Source: Knoellia sp. S7-12 (GTDB lineage Bacteria; Actinomycetota; Actinomycetes; Actinomycetales; Dermatophilaceae). From it: a stretch of 64,000 nucleotides of DNA. A program made the translations under genes and the position numbers. Location: assembly GCF_040518285.1 (NCBI RefSeq), contig NZ_CP155449.1, forward strand, positions 3,782,001-3,846,000, in the 5' to 3' direction. The notes beneath the pieces are model-generated. The model had not been told where the DNA came from, did not search any database, and worked only from the letters and a program-made list of their open reading frames with translations. This document shows positions 33,224 through 40,228 of the stretch, in pieces (within the stretch, counting starts at the first letter, position 1; every line of letters begins with the position of its first letter).

Positions 33224-34545
33224 GTGGTGTCTCAGGACTTCGCGGACACTTATGTCTCAGGACTTCGCGGTCAGTCTTGCCGTTGGGTTGGCTGATTGGT
33301 ACCGGGATCGTGGCGTTGTCAGTGTCAGGTCCGCGACGTGGCCGCGGTCGTTGACGATGGTGATGATGTTTCCCTGCCTGAAGAGGGTGATCGTGGTTCC
33401 GGCGTAGCGGCGACCGATCCCGATGCTCGTCTTGTCGACCGTGATCGCGCCGTTGGCTGCGACGACGGCGCTGCGGACGGTCATGGGCAGCGCAAGGTCG
33501 CCTGCTGGGCCGTCTTTGGGGCCCAGTCGGTAGCGCTGTCCCGGGGTCAGCCCGCCCAAGTGCGTGCGGCGCCGGTCGTTGTTCTGGTGATGGCGGTAGG
33601 TCACAAGCAGCTTGTTGAGGTGATCGATCGAGGTGATCGATCGGACGGCCAGCCATTTCAGGACCGTCTGGTGCGCTCGTTCGCACTTGCCGCAGGTTTG
33701 CGGGTGGCCCACGGAGCTGGTGATGGTCTTGACGCCCAGGATGGTCAGGTTCTCCTCCAGGGCGCTGAGCCAGCCTCGTCGTCGACCAGAGAACGCGGTG
33801 CCGTTGTCGGTGAGGAACTCCCGGGGAAGGCCGTAGGTTTTGGCTGCGGCCGCGACGGTGGTCCACACGTCAGCAGCGTTCTCGCTGTGTGCTGCTCGCA
33901 GGCCAATGTCGTAGCGGGAGTGATCATCGACGATGTGGAGAACCACGACATCCGTACCGTCATCGAGAGTGACGGCGAACCCGTCCATCTGCCAGCGCGT
34001 ATTGGGTTGAGCCGCTTCGAACCGGCGGGTCGCTCTCTTGGGTTTGCGTTGCGGGACCGCGATCAGCTGCCCGCGCCTTTTCAGGACGCGGTTGATCGTG
34101 GCACGAGAAGGGATGTCTGCCCCGACCGGCCACTGTGGGTCAGCGGCCTCGACGAGAGCCTCGAGCCGGAACCGGATCTGCTCGGCGCCCGCATCCCAGC
34201 CGTCACCGGTCATCTCCTTACGGACCCGGACGATCACTTCTTCGACCGCAGTACTGACCCTGGTCGGTGACACCAACGGCGCCCGCGACATCGGGAACAA
34301 TCCGTCGACGCCCAGCTCGTCGAAGCGGTGTCGGTACTTGTAGAAGGTCGTCGTCGACACACCAATTTCGGCGCACGCTTCTCGGATGTTGAACCGCTCT
34401 CCACCGACAAACCTGGTCACTAACGCAGCAAGTTCGGGACCCACCGCCACTCCATCCTTGGCCATGCCCCAGCGTGGAGCCAGCCAGTTCGAGTGTCCGC
34501 GATGTCCTGAGACTTAATATGTCCGCGAAGTCCTGAGCCTCAACA
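33224..34545 (-). mobile_element. IS481-family insertion sequence
   Basis: About 1.32 kb. Each end has two spaced copies of a sequence near CTCAGGACTTCGCGGACA: 33231-33248 and 33254-33270 at the left, and in inverse at 34520-34537 and about 34498-34513 at the right. One transposase gene fills the interior and its stop lies in the inner left copy. A 17-base direct repeat flanks the element, longer than the 4-15 bases usual for the family. The exact outer boundary is uncertain by a few bases because the last seven bases of the two ends do not match. Confidence 0.85.
33257..34465 (-). CDS. IS481-family transposase
   Basis: A 402-residue DDE transposase, apparently intact. The N-terminal HTH (FNIREACAEIGVSTTTFYKYRHRFDELGVDGLF) is followed by the catalytic core with Asp in RWQMDGFAV, Asp in FLTDNGTAFSGRR and Glu in GKCERAHQTVLKWLA. 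The C-terminal SH3-like region (TSIGIGRRYAGTTITLFRQGNIITIV) is also typical. Start ATG 34465 lies inside the right end of the element. It is probably active or recently so, given the perfect direct repeats outside. Confidence 0.93.
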   Translation of the reverse strand: MAKDGVAVGPELAALVTRFVGGERFNIREACAEIGVSTTTFYKYRHRFDELGVDGLFPMSRAPLVSPTRVSTAVEEVIVRVRKEMTGDGWDAGAEQIRFRLEALVEAADPQWPVGADIPSRATINRVLKRRGQLIAVPQRKPKRATRRFEAAQPNTRWQMDGFAVTLDDGTDVVVLHIVDDHSRYDIGLRAAHSENAADVWTTVAAAAKTYGLPREFLTDNGTAFSGRRRGWLSALEENLTILGVKTITSSVGHPQTCGKCERAHQTVLKWLAVRSITSIDHLNKLLVTYRHHQNNDRRRTHLGGLTPGQRYRLGPKDGPAGDLALPMTVRSAVVAANGAITVDKTSIGIGRRYAGTTITLFRQGNIITIVNDRGHVADLTLTTPRSRYQSANPTARLTAKS

Positions 34546-34562
34546 CCACGCTCCAACGCGGT
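34546..34562 (+). repeat. 17-base direct repeat flanking the IS481-type element (right)
   Basis: Exact second copy of CCACGCTCCAACGCGGT (see 33207-33223), followed by TCATACACACGGGG, the inverse of the sequence before the left copy. Confidence 0.8.
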
Positions 34563-34617
34563 CTCATACACACGGGGCGAGAGGTGGAAGTCGAACTCAT
34601 GAGTAACTAGCCATGGA

Positions 34618-34637
34618 AACCTACGGAAGCGTAAGTT
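34618..34637. promoter_or_regulatory. Candidate operator of the acyl-ACP desaturase
   Basis: AAC-N-TACG-GAAG-CGTA-N-GTT is a 20-base palindrome with one mismatched pair, ending seven bases before the desaturase ATG. TetR-type fatty-acid regulators of actinobacteria bind sites of this kind upstream of desaturase genes; the regulator is not in the window. Confidence 0.55.
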
Positions 34638-34644
34638 GACGAGC

Positions 34645-35580
34645 ATGACCGCCACCACGTGGAGCCAGACCGACCTCCTGCGCGAGCTCAGCCCCGTCGT
34701 CGAGGCGAACCTCAACCGGCACATCGGCGTGGCCAAGAACTGGTACCCACACGACTTCATCCCCTGGAGCGACGGGCGCAACTTCGACGGCCTCATGGGT
34801 GGTGATGCCTGGAGCCCCGACGACGCGCCGATCTCCGACGTCGCTCGCTCCGCGCTCATCGTCAACCTCCTCACTGAGGACAACCTCCCGAGCTATCACC
34901 ACGAGATCGCGATCATCTTTGGTCGCGATGACGCGTGGGGCGAGTGGGTCCACCGCTGGACCGCCGAGGAGGGCCGTCACGGCATCGCGATGCGTGACTA
35001 CATGCTCGTGAAGCGCATGGTCGACCCGGCCGTGCTCGAGGACTTCCGGATGACGCACATGTCGCAGGGCTACGAGTCCGCGCACAGTGGCGAGCTGCTG
35101 CACTCGCTCGCCTACGTGTCGTTCCAGGAGCTCGCAACCCGGGTGTCACACCGCAATACGGGGCGCTACACCAACGACCCGATGGCCGACCAGCTGCTGC
35201 AGCGGATCGCGGCCGACGAGAACCTGCACATGATCTTCTATCGCAACCTCATGGGGGCGGCGCTGGAGCTCGACCCCAGTGCGTCGGTGATGGCGATCCG
35301 CGATGTCGTGCTGAACTTCGCGATGCCCGGCACCGACATCCCCGGCTTCGCGCGCAAGTCCGTCGAGATGGCCGTCGCCGGGATCTATGACCTGCGACAG
35401 CACCGCGACGACGTCGTTGCTCCCGTGCTCCGGTTCTGGAAGATCTTTGAGCTGGAGAACCTGTCCGCTGAGGGCGAGCAGGCGCGCATGGAGCTCGCCG
35501 ACTTCATGTCCGGGCTCGACACCAAGGCAAGCCGGTTCGAGGACAAGCGCGACACCCTCGCCGCCCGCATGAACCTCTGA
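34645..35580 (+). CDS. Acyl-ACP desaturase (DesA-type, stearoyl-ACP desaturase family)
   Basis: A 311-residue soluble di-iron desaturase that introduces a double bond into acyl-ACP, related to DesA1/DesA2 of mycobacteria and plant stearoyl-ACP desaturase. Iron ligands appear in NLLTEDNLPSYHHEI, TAEEGRHGIAMRDY (Glu-Glu-x-x-His) and AADENLHMIFYRNL (Asp-Glu-x-x-His). ATG 34645 is chosen over an upstream TTG that overlaps the palindromic operator. There is no ribosome site in front. The adjacent IS481 element sits about 80 bases upstream of the operator and has probably not cut the promoter. Confidence 0.92.
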   Translation: MTATTWSQTDLLRELSPVVEANLNRHIGVAKNWYPHDFIPWSDGRNFDGLMGGDAWSPDDAPISDVARSALIVNLLTEDNLPSYHHEIAIIFGRDDAWGEWVHRWTAEEGRHGIAMRDYMLVKRMVDPAVLEDFRMTHMSQGYESAHSGELLHSLAYVSFQELATRVSHRNTGRYTNDPMADQLLQRIAADENLHMIFYRNLMGAALELDPSASVMAIRDVVLNFAMPGTDIPGFARKSVEMAVAGIYDLRQHRDDVVAPVLRFWKIFELENLSAEGEQARMELADFMSGLDTKASRFEDKRDTLAARMNL

Positions 35581-35638
35581 AACCCCGACGGATTGCGCAA
35601 TCCGTCGGAATGACTGACTGATTGCGCAATCCGTCGGA

Positions 35639-37300
35639 TCAGACCTCGCGGGCCATGGCGCGACCTGCTGCCCGACCCGAGAACAGGCAGCCGCCCACGA
35701 ACGTGCCCTCGAGAGAGCGGTATCCGTGCACGCCACCGCCGCCGAACCCGGCAACTTCGCCCGCGGCATACAGGCCGGCCACGGGTTCGCCGTTGTCGCC
35801 GATGACCTGACTGTCGAGGTTGGTCTGCAGCCCACCCAGTGACTTGCGGGTCAGGATGTTGAGCCGCACCGCCACGAGGGGTCCGCGCTTGGGGTCGAGG
35901 ATCCTGTGCGGCGGGAAGGCGCGCTTGGTGAGCTTGTCGCCGCGGTACTGACGGGCGACGTGCATCGCCGCGATCTGCGCGTCCTTGGTGAAGGAGTTGT
36001 CGATCTGACGGTCGCGCTCGAGGACCTGGCGCTCGATGTGCGCGAAGTCGACCGGGGCGTCGGGGGTGAGCGCGTTCATCTTGGCCACGAGTTCGCGCAG
36101 GGTGTCAGCCTGGACGAAGTCGACGCCGTGATCGAGGAAGGCCTGCATCGACGGTTGCACAGCCGTGATCGGCCGCTTGGCGATGTCCCTGTAGTTGCGG
36201 TCGGTGAGGTCGAGGTTCTGCTCGCTGCCCGACAGGGCGAACTCCTTGCCGACCAGGGTGCGGTTGGTGACGAACCACGAGTGGTCGTGCCCGGTCGTCC
36301 GCAGATGCTGCAGCGTGCCGAGGGTGTCGAAGCCGGGGAAGTTCGGCGGCGGGAGCCGGTCACCGTTGCCGTCGAACCACAGCGACGACGGGCCGGGCAG
36401 GATGCGAATGGCGTGGCTCGGCCAGATCGGGTCCCAGTTGTTGATGCCCTCGACGTAGTGCCACATGCGGTCGCGGTTGATGACCGTGCCACCTGCGCTC
36501 TCGGTGATGGCCAGCATGCGTCCATCGACGTAGGCCGGGACGCCGGTGATCATGTGCTCGGGCGCGGGGCCGAGGCGGTCGGGCCAGTTGGCCCGGACGA
36601 GGTCGTGGTTGCCACCGATGCCACCACTCGTGACGAGCACGGCGTGCGCGCCGAACTCGAAGTCACCGACGACGTCGCGGTTCGTCGCGACGCCGCGCGC
36701 CGAACTGTCTTCTGCGAGAACGGATCCACGCACTCCCGTGACAGTGCCATCGGTCGTGACGACTTCGTCGACGCGGTGACGGGGGCGATAGATGATGCGC
36801 CCGCCGGCGATGTGGGTCCGGACACGGTCGATGAACGGCGAGACGACTCCGGTGCCCGTGCCCCACGGGATGTGGAAGCGCGGGACGGAGTTGCCGTGGC
36901 CGCCCGCGCGACCGTCGCCACGCTCGGCCCAGCCGACCACGGGGAAGAAGCTGATCCCGAACGTGCGCAGCCACTCCCGCTTCTCACCGGCCGCCCACTC
37001 GACATAGGCGCGACCCCACTGGCGCGGCCAGTAGTCCTCGTCGCGGTCCCACCCGGCGCTGCCCTCCCAGTCCTGCCAGGCGAGGTCGAAGTTGTCCTTG
37101 ATCCCCATCCGCCGCTGCTCAGGACTGTCGACGAGGAAGAGTCCACCGAAACTCCACCACGCCTGACCGCCGAGGTTCGCTTCGCTCTCCTGGTCGAGCA
37201 GGACGACGGAGCGCCCGGCATCGGCGAGTTCGTTGGCTGCGACGAGACCGGCGAGGCCGGCCCCAATGACAAGAGCATCGGCGTCCATGCGGCCCAACAT
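35639..37300 (-). CDS. FAD-binding dehydrogenase (fumarate reductase/KsdD-like flavoprotein)
   Basis: A 553-residue flavoprotein. The N-terminal GxGxxG FAD motif is DALVIGAGLAGLVAANELADAGRSVVLLDQE, the second FAD contact is the C-terminal GLYAAGEVAGFGGGGVHGYRSLEGTFVGGCLFSGRAAG. It belongs to the FAD_binding_2 family of putative ketosteroid or fumarate-type dehydrogenases; the substrate is not known. ATG 37300 has GGGAG five bases upstream; ATG 37288 is the alternative. An IS110-type element ends about 30 bases upstream, so the native promoter has been displaced. Confidence 0.85.
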   Translation of the reverse strand: MLGRMDADALVIGAGLAGLVAANELADAGRSVVLLDQESEANLGGQAWWSFGGLFLVDSPEQRRMGIKDNFDLAWQDWEGSAGWDRDEDYWPRQWGRAYVEWAAGEKREWLRTFGISFFPVVGWAERGDGRAGGHGNSVPRFHIPWGTGTGVVSPFIDRVRTHIAGGRIIYRPRHRVDEVVTTDGTVTGVRGSVLAEDSSARGVATNRDVVGDFEFGAHAVLVTSGGIGGNHDLVRANWPDRLGPAPEHMITGVPAYVDGRMLAITESAGGTVINRDRMWHYVEGINNWDPIWPSHAIRILPGPSSLWFDGNGDRLPPPNFPGFDTLGTLQHLRTTGHDHSWFVTNRTLVGKEFALSGSEQNLDLTDRNYRDIAKRPITAVQPSMQAFLDHGVDFVQADTLRELVAKMNALTPDAPVDFAHIERQVLERDRQIDNSFTKDAQIAAMHVARQYRGDKLTKRAFPPHRILDPKRGPLVAVRLNILTRKSLGGLQTNLDSQVIGDNGEPVAGLYAAGEVAGFGGGGVHGYRSLEGTFVGGCLFSGRAAGRAMAREV

Positions 37301-37318
37301 ATCGGCTCCCTTCTGTTG

Positions 37319-38530
37319 TCAACCGGCCGGTTCTAGGTGCTTAGTGGGCTCGGTCTTTCGCAGCGCGGCTGTCGCGCGTAGCGTCCTTGGTGCGGGTCCG
37401 GGAAGTGGCTGATCCGAAGTGCCGGTGTGCGGGTGCGAGCCGGTCGCGCTGGATGTATGAGACGCCCCGCGTTGCCCTCCCGGGCCCGCCTCTTTGCCCG
37501 TGGCTTGGGCGGGTGAGGCATCGGCGACCAGCTGTCGATAGATGACGTCGGAGATCCTTCGCTTGAGGCAGCGCAGTGCCTCGAGGGGTTTCTTGCCCTC
37601 GGCGCGCTTGCGCCGGTAGTAGGTCCGCCCGTCGGTGTCGAGCCGGAGCTGGGTGATCGCGGCGATGTGGATCATGTGGTTGACCCGGCGGTTACCCGCT
37701 CGGGAGAGACGGTGCCGGTTGTTCTCCCCGGAGGAGGCGTCCAGCGGTGCGGTGCCGGTCCAGGACGCGAACCGGTTGCGGTCAGCGAACCGGGCGATGT
37801 CGCCGACGTCAGCCAGGACACGGGCGGCGACCACAGGTCCGATGCCGGGGATGTCCGTCAGGTGTGAGCCGCGGGCCTGGATGATCGCCTTCAGCTCGGC
37901 GGTGGCCTTCTTCATCTTGGCCTCGACCGCGACCAGTTCGGCGAGCTCCTCTGCTGCTATCCGGCGGCGGGTCTTGCCGGCGACGTCACGCGGGCGAACT
38001 GAGGCGAGCATGCGCTTGGCCTGACCGGTGGTGATGTCCTTCTTCGCCTGCCCGGGAAGCAATTCCGCGAGCAGGGCTTGGAGCCGATCGACGCTCTGGA
38101 CCCGTCGCCGGGTCAACGCCTCACGGCGGTCCACGAGCAACCTGAGCGCCTCCAGCTCACCGTCGACCTGCAGCACCCGAAGGCCCGAAGTGCGCACCGC
38201 GACCATCGCGATCGAGTGTGCGTCGTGGGCATCGGTCTTGCGGTTGTGGCCGGTGTCGAAGAGCCGGACCCGGGCGGCGAGCTTGGCCGGGACGTCCACG
38301 ACATGCTCCCCTGATTCCAGGAGCCGCTGCGCCAGGGGGCGTCCGACACCGTTGGCGCCCTCGACCGCCCACACCCGGTCCGGCCACGCCTTGGCGTAGG
38401 TTCGCATCGCGGTGTAGCCGGCCCGGTCGGTGGTGAACCGGCCCGAACCGAGACGCCGTTCATGATCGTTAACGACCTCGATCGTCGCCGACAGCTTGTG
38501 GGGATCGACCCCGATGACAACACGTTCCAT
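37319..38530 (-). CDS. IS110-family transposase (DEDD recombinase)
   Basis: A 403-residue IS110-type recombinase. The N-terminal RuvC-like domain shows Asp in VVIGVDPHK, Glu in WAVEGANGVGR, and the Asp pair in NRKTDAHDAHS. The C-terminal Tnp domain has LTDIPGIGPVVAARVLADVGDI and the serine-containing LDASSGENNRHRLSRAGNRRVNH. GTAGGAG precedes ATG 38530. The last codons (LEPAG) run into sequence that looks like flanking DNA. The roughly 220 bases upstream lack a gene and are where IS110 elements encode the guide (bridge) RNA. Confidence 0.93.
   Translation of the reverse strand: MERVVIGVDPHKLSATIEVVNDHERRLGSGRFTTDRAGYTAMRTYAKAWPDRVWAVEGANGVGRPLAQRLLESGEHVVDVPAKLAARVRLFDTGHNRKTDAHDAHSIAMVAVRTSGLRVLQVDGELEALRLLVDRREALTRRRVQSVDRLQALLAELLPGQAKKDITTGQAKRMLASVRPRDVAGKTRRRIAAEELAELVAVEAKMKKATAELKAIIQARGSHLTDIPGIGPVVAARVLADVGDIARFADRNRFASWTGTAPLDASSGENNRHRLSRAGNRRVNHMIHIAAITQLRLDTDGRTYYRRKRAEGKKPLEALRCLKRRISDVIYRQLVADASPAQATGKEAGPGGQRGASHTSSATGSHPHTGTSDQPLPGPAPRTLRATAALRKTEPTKHLEPAG
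37321..37332. promoter_or_regulatory. Perfect palindrome next to the FAD dehydrogenase start
   Basis: AACCGGCCGGTT lies 20 bases upstream of ATG 37300 and directly beside the inferred end of the IS110-type element. It is probably the surviving proximal operator (TetR-like in form) of the dehydrogenase promoter. Confidence 0.5.
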
Positions 38531-38753
38531 GTGCCGCTCCTACCTTGCTCGTACCCGATGTGGACGGCGAGGTGGGCAGTGCTACTACGAGCAGGGCAGT
38601 CCCTTCTTGAGCCACGCCTCGTCACGGCGCCCGGCGGGCAGCAGTCCGATAGTGAGCCACACCGACAAAGCGGTGGGCAGCCCAATAGAGAGCGTCCCGC
38701 CGAGCACCTGGACCGAGTCTGGCCAGACGCCGGCCCTACCAGCAATCGTCTAG
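37337..38753 (-). mobile_element. IS110-family insertion sequence (boundaries approximate)
   Basis: The element contains the transposase and its long upstream non-coding end. TCTAG occurs on the same strand at 37332-37336 and 38749-38753, consistent with a duplicated recombination core. Alternatively, the weak inverted pair CTT-N-GTGGGCT (near 37341-37351 and 38755-38765) marks subterminal repeats, which would push the right end to about 38770. IS110 elements make no long target duplication, so the edges cannot be fixed from one copy. Confidence 0.7.
38531..38753 (-). ncRNA. Putative IS110 bridge RNA region
   Basis: The non-coding end between the element boundary and the transposase start is about 220 bases. 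In IS110-group elements this end is transcribed towards the transposase gene and yields a structured RNA with target- and donor-binding loops. Short inverted repeats are visible (for example GTCTGGCCAGAC around 38717-38728 and GCGCCCGGCGGGC around 38628-38640), but I cannot fold it reliably by eye. Assignment rests on the family and the position. Confidence 0.4.
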
Positions 38754-38874
38754 TAGCCCACCAAGTGCTCGCCACAGGCGTCTGGGTATGCCGTTCAGCC
38801 CGGTTCCGCTCAACAGGCGCCGCACGCTCGGCGCCCCTATCGAGACATCATCCCCACACCCACTCGGCCTCACC
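38754..38874. other. Intergenic DNA between the IS110 element and the palindromic repeat
   Basis: I see no gene here. It contains one GTATGCCG motif at 38787. Together with the IS non-coding end and repeat copy B it makes the longest gene-free stretch of the window (38531-38943). Confidence 0.6.
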
Positions 38875-38951
38875 GTCCCTAACTCACCAATTCCTCCCCT
38901 GCGGGACACGGAGTGCTTGTCCCGGAGGGGAGGAATTGGTGAGTTAGGGAC
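38875..38951. repeat. Dispersed palindromic repeat, copy B
   Basis: Arms 38875-38908 and 38918-38951 (34 bases each, one mismatch) around a 9-base loop; outer sequence GTCCCTAACTCACCAATTCC. It is the same element as copies A and C. The right arm overlaps the 3' end of the HAD phosphatase gene and supplies its TAA stop (38944-38946). Confidence 0.88.
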
Positions 38952-39654
38952 GCGGGGTGAGGTCGGCCCAGGGGATGGTGGCCACGGAGGCGACCACGAC
39001 GTCGGCGTCGCGGGCCAGGATCTCAACCGTCGTCGTCCCCAGGACCGCCACCAGAGCGCCGGCACCCGCGGCGCGACCGGACACCAGCCCGGCCGTCGCG
39101 TCCTCGATGACGAGGCAGTCACCGATCGGCACACCCAACAGCTCGGCTCCCCGCAGATAGGGCTCGGGCCCGGGCTTGCCGTGCGACACATCGCTCGCCG
39201 TCACCACGACTGAAGGGCGCGGCAACCCCGTCGCCACCAGCCGTGCCTGCGCCAGATCCCGCTCGCAGGATGTGACGATGGCGTGCGGCACCCCGAGCCG
39301 ATCGAGGGTCTCGAAAGCCTCGATGGCACCCGGCAGGACGACGATCCCCTCGGTGTCGCCCACCTCGATCTCACCAATTCGCGCGTGCGCCGCCAGCCGC
39401 TCCGATTCGGCGCGGTCGGCCATGACGATGGCGATGGTGTTGGCGCTCGTCCGACCGTGAGCCCCGGCCAGGGCGGCCGGTGCAATCTCGAACTCCTCAC
39501 ACCACTGCAGCCATGAGCGCTCGACGGCTCCCAGCGAGTCGATGAGGGTGCCGTCCATGTCGAACAGGACCCCGGCAAACGTGCGGGAGGGGTACGCCCC
39601 CGCCCGCACGTCGCGCTTGTCGCTGACATCGCTGACATTGCTCACGTCGCTCAC
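38944..39654 (-). CDS. HAD-family phosphatase (phosphoglycolate/glycerol-3-phosphatase-like)
   Basis: A 236-residue haloacid dehalogenase-type hydrolase. Motif I is VLFDMDGTLIDS, motif II is IVTSCERDL, motif III and IV are KPGPEPYLRGAELLG and CLVIEDATAGL. The subclass IA cap fits small phosphomonoester substrates such as sugar phosphates. The start GTG 39654 overlaps the stop of the GNAT gene and has GGAGGG upstream. The first 13 residues repeat a Ser-Asp-Val unit (MSDVSNVSDVSD), an odd short repeat. The stop is contributed by the palindromic repeat, so the last residues may be recent. Confidence 0.85.
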   Translation of the reverse strand: MSDVSNVSDVSDKRDVRAGAYPSRTFAGVLFDMDGTLIDSLGAVERSWLQWCEEFEIAPAALAGAHGRTSANTIAIVMADRAESERLAAHARIGEIEVGDTEGIVVLPGAIEAFETLDRLGVPHAIVTSCERDLAQARLVATGLPRPSVVVTASDVSHGKPGPEPYLRGAELLGVPIGDCLVIEDATAGLVSGRAAGAGALVAVLGTTTVEILARDADVVVASVATIPWADLTPRP

Positions 39655-40187
39655 GGTCCCTCCGGTCGGTGGATGAAGGCGAACTGCGCTGTCTTGGGCG
39701 GCAATCCAGGCACGGGATGCGGCACCTCGACCACCGGCCCGAGCTCATCGCCAAAGCGGTGCACGAGCGCGATCGACTTCTCGTTGCGCACGTCGGGCTC
39801 CAGGATGATGCGCTTCACGGACGCGTCAGCGAACAGCTCACGTTTGAGGAATCGAAGGAGCGCCTCGAGTGACCCCGACGGACGAGCCCCCGGCCGCATG
39901 AAGAGGTGGATGCCGAGGTCGCCCGGCTGACGGTCGTAGTGGTTGCCGATCTCGTCGACGACCGGGTCGTAGGTCTGCACCAGCGCCAGGGGCGCATCGT
40001 CAACCTCGACGACGTCGGCGGTGAGGTGCGGCTGCTCCACGATCCACGCATAGGTGTCGCGCACGTCCTCGAGGGTGTGCTCCTGCATCCCCCAGAACTC
40101 GGCGCGGTCCTCCTGGACCCATCCGTGCAGCATCGCCGCATCGCCTGCGGGGTCCACCGGTCGACGACGCAAGGTCTCAAAACCCAC
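39651..40187 (-). CDS. GNAT acetyltransferase, siderophore-type (Acetyltransf_8-like)
   Basis: A 178-residue N-acetyltransferase. HGWVQEDRAEFWGM, EVDDAPLALVQTYDP, GDLGIHLFMRPGA and IILEPDVRNEKSIALVHRFG match the IucB/RhbD/MbtK-like branch that acylates hydroxylamines or lysine side chains in siderophore pathways; no siderophore synthetase is nearby, so a general acyltransferase role is equally possible. ATG 40193 is in frame but touches its own GAGGA; GTG 40187, six bases after GAGGA, is the better start. Its stop overlaps the HAD gene start (GTGA), so both are coupled. Confidence 0.8.
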   Translation of the reverse strand: MGFETLRRRPVDPAGDAAMLHGWVQEDRAEFWGMQEHTLEDVRDTYAWIVEQPHLTADVVEVDDAPLALVQTYDPVVDEIGNHYDRQPGDLGIHLFMRPGARPSGSLEALLRFLKRELFADASVKRIILEPDVRNEKSIALVHRFGDELGPVVEVPHPVPGLPPKTAQFAFIHRPEGP

Positions 40188-40228
40188 GATCATTCCTCTT
40201 CGTTCGTGATCACTCGTGGTGATGTCGG

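Noticed and set aside
38113..38775. Minus-strand frame reaching into the IS110 non-coding end
   Set aside because: It is out of frame with the transposase and has no recognisable motif; the region fits a guide-RNA end better.
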